Shown piece by piece: positions 5,766 through 6,332 of a DNA stretch of 6,332 nt. The position numbers and the translations under genes are program-made. The DNA is from Desulfobacterales bacterium (GTDB taxonomy: Bacteria > Desulfobacterota > Desulfobacteria > Desulfobacterales > BuS5). The stretch's first letter is position 1. Each line of letters opens with the position of its first letter. The notes under the pieces were generated by a model. The model was not told the origin of the DNA, did not search any database, and worked only from the letters and a program-made list of their open reading frames with translations. Location: positions 1-6,332 of the forward strand of contig JAGVGX010000186.1 in NCBI GenBank assembly GCA_020056865.1, written 5' to 3'.

Positions 5766-5835
5766 CACAAAGCAGATCAGGCTCGTTTCGTTGTTTTTTT
5801 CTTTGCGCCTTGCCCCTATGAACCTGAGTAGTTAC
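5753..5835. repeat. 13-bp perfect inverted repeat enclosing 57 bases, ahead of the family 2 glycosyltransferase
   Basis: GTAACTACTCAGG (5753-5765) and CCTGAGTAGTTAC (5823-5835) are exact inverse complements. Inside, GGCACAAAG (5764-5772) nearly pairs with CTTTGCGCC (5801-5809): one A-C mismatch on the + strand, a G-U pair on the minus strand, so a minus-strand transcript folds better. A run of seven T occupies 5794-5800. The shape fits a small non-autonomous mobile element, an interspersed palindromic repeat, or a regulatory leader. No clear target-site duplication flanks it. The right arm ends 23 bases before the GTG start of the next gene. Confidence 0.65.
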
Positions 5836-5858
5836 AAAATGTTAAGGATATATTCATC

Positions 5859-6332
5859 GTGTCAACCCCAAAGGTAAGTGTTGTAATAACATGCTATAAT
5901 TATGGAAAATATGTTGAAAAAGCCATTGAATCCGTTTTTTTGCAGACCTATGATGATGTTGAGATTATTCTGATTGATGATGGCTCAACAGATGATTCAG
6001 AGCAGCGCATCCGTCCTTTTTTATCTGATAAAAGGTTAACGTATATCAGACAAAAGAACAGGGGCCAGGCGAATGCAAAAAATACGGGGATCAAACATGC
6101 CAACGGTGAGTTTATTGCATTTCTGGATGCAGATGATTTGTGGGAAACAACCAAGCTGGAAAAGCAGCTCCCTTTGTTTTATAATGATAAAACCGGTGTT
6201 GTTTTCAGCAGAGCCAGATATATTGATAAAAATGGGTCCCCTTTGGATATAAGCTTGAAGGGCAAATATCTACAGCCAATGTCCGGCAAGGTGACAAACT
6301 TTTTGTTTTTTGATAATTTTATTCCTTTTTCT
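5859..6332 (+). CDS. Glycosyltransferase family 2 (GT-A fold), N-terminal part, 3'-truncated by the window
   Basis: The frame is open from GTG 5859 through the last base (158 codons) and continues past the window. It is the catalytic domain of an inverting GT2 enzyme: VSVVITCYNYGKYVEKAIES (residues 6-25), EIILIDDGSTDDS with the nucleotide-binding Asp40-Asp41, the QKNRGQANAKNTGI stretch (65-78), and FLDADDLW, whose Asp90-x-Asp92 is the metal- and donor-binding D-x-D motif. It would add a sugar from a nucleotide donor to a glycan or lipid-linked acceptor. GTG is taken as the start because an in-frame TAG lies at 5829-5831, no in-frame ATG exists near the start, and AAGGA (5844-5848) sits 10 bases upstream. 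The in-frame stop lies within the right arm of the inverted repeat. Sugar specificity and any C-terminal domains are outside what can be seen. Confidence 0.93.
   Translation, partial: MSTPKVSVVITCYNYGKYVEKAIESVFLQTYDDVEIILIDDGSTDDSEQRIRPFLSDKRLTYIRQKNRGQANAKNTGIKHANGEFIAFLDADDLWETTKLEKQLPLFYNDKTGVVFSRARYIDKNGSPLDISLKGKYLQPMSGKVTNFLFFDNFIPFS

Noticed and set aside
1..6332. CRISPR array, tRNA, rRNA or complete insertion sequence
   Set aside because: No regularly spaced direct repeats, tRNA cloverleaf, rRNA stretch or transposase gene is visible.

Overview
The window is bacterial, AT-leaning DNA (about 37-47% G+C in most lines I hand-counted) from a surface-polysaccharide (capsule, O-antigen or exopolysaccharide) biosynthesis locus. 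All genes are on the + strand. The set of glycosyltransferases, a PaaK/CapK-like adenylating enzyme and small DUF433/DUF5615 and DUF4160/DUF2442 gene pairs is typical of environmental, often anaerobic Gram-negative bacteria such as Desulfobacterota. That placement is inference from gene style; there is no rRNA or marker gene to fix it.

Layout. 1-551: C-terminal half of a family 4 glycosyltransferase (5' end outside the window). 619-1998: phenylacetate-CoA ligase family protein. 2145-3251: complete family 4 glycosyltransferase. 3488-4258: class I SAM-dependent methyltransferase. 4492-5069: DUF433 + DUF5615 pair with ATGA start/stop overlap, a VapBC-like toxin-antitoxin candidate. 5205-5685: DUF4160 + DUF2442 pair overlapping by 20 bases, a second toxin-antitoxin-like candidate that is clearly GC-richer than its surroundings. 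5859-6332: N-terminal part of a family 2 glycosyltransferase, open at the right edge. No gene-free stretch exceeds 300 bases; the longest are 3252-3487 and 4259-4491.

The glycosyltransferases, the ligase-like protein and the methyltransferase would together build and decorate a surface glycan. The two small bicistronic modules have no obvious role in that chemistry. They sit side by side, interrupting the locus between the methyltransferase and the family 2 glycosyltransferase, and look like acquired cassettes that may stabilise the region.

The most unusual non-coding structure lies between the DUF2442 gene and the family 2 glycosyltransferase. A 13-bp perfect inverted repeat (5753-5765 / 5823-5835) encloses a 57-base spacer. 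Its left arm can instead pair with sequences further upstream (5739-5746 and 5712-5718), giving two mutually exclusive folds just ahead of a glycosyltransferase start. A second, 12-bp perfect inverted repeat (5098-5109 / 5143-5154) separates the two toxin-antitoxin-like modules.
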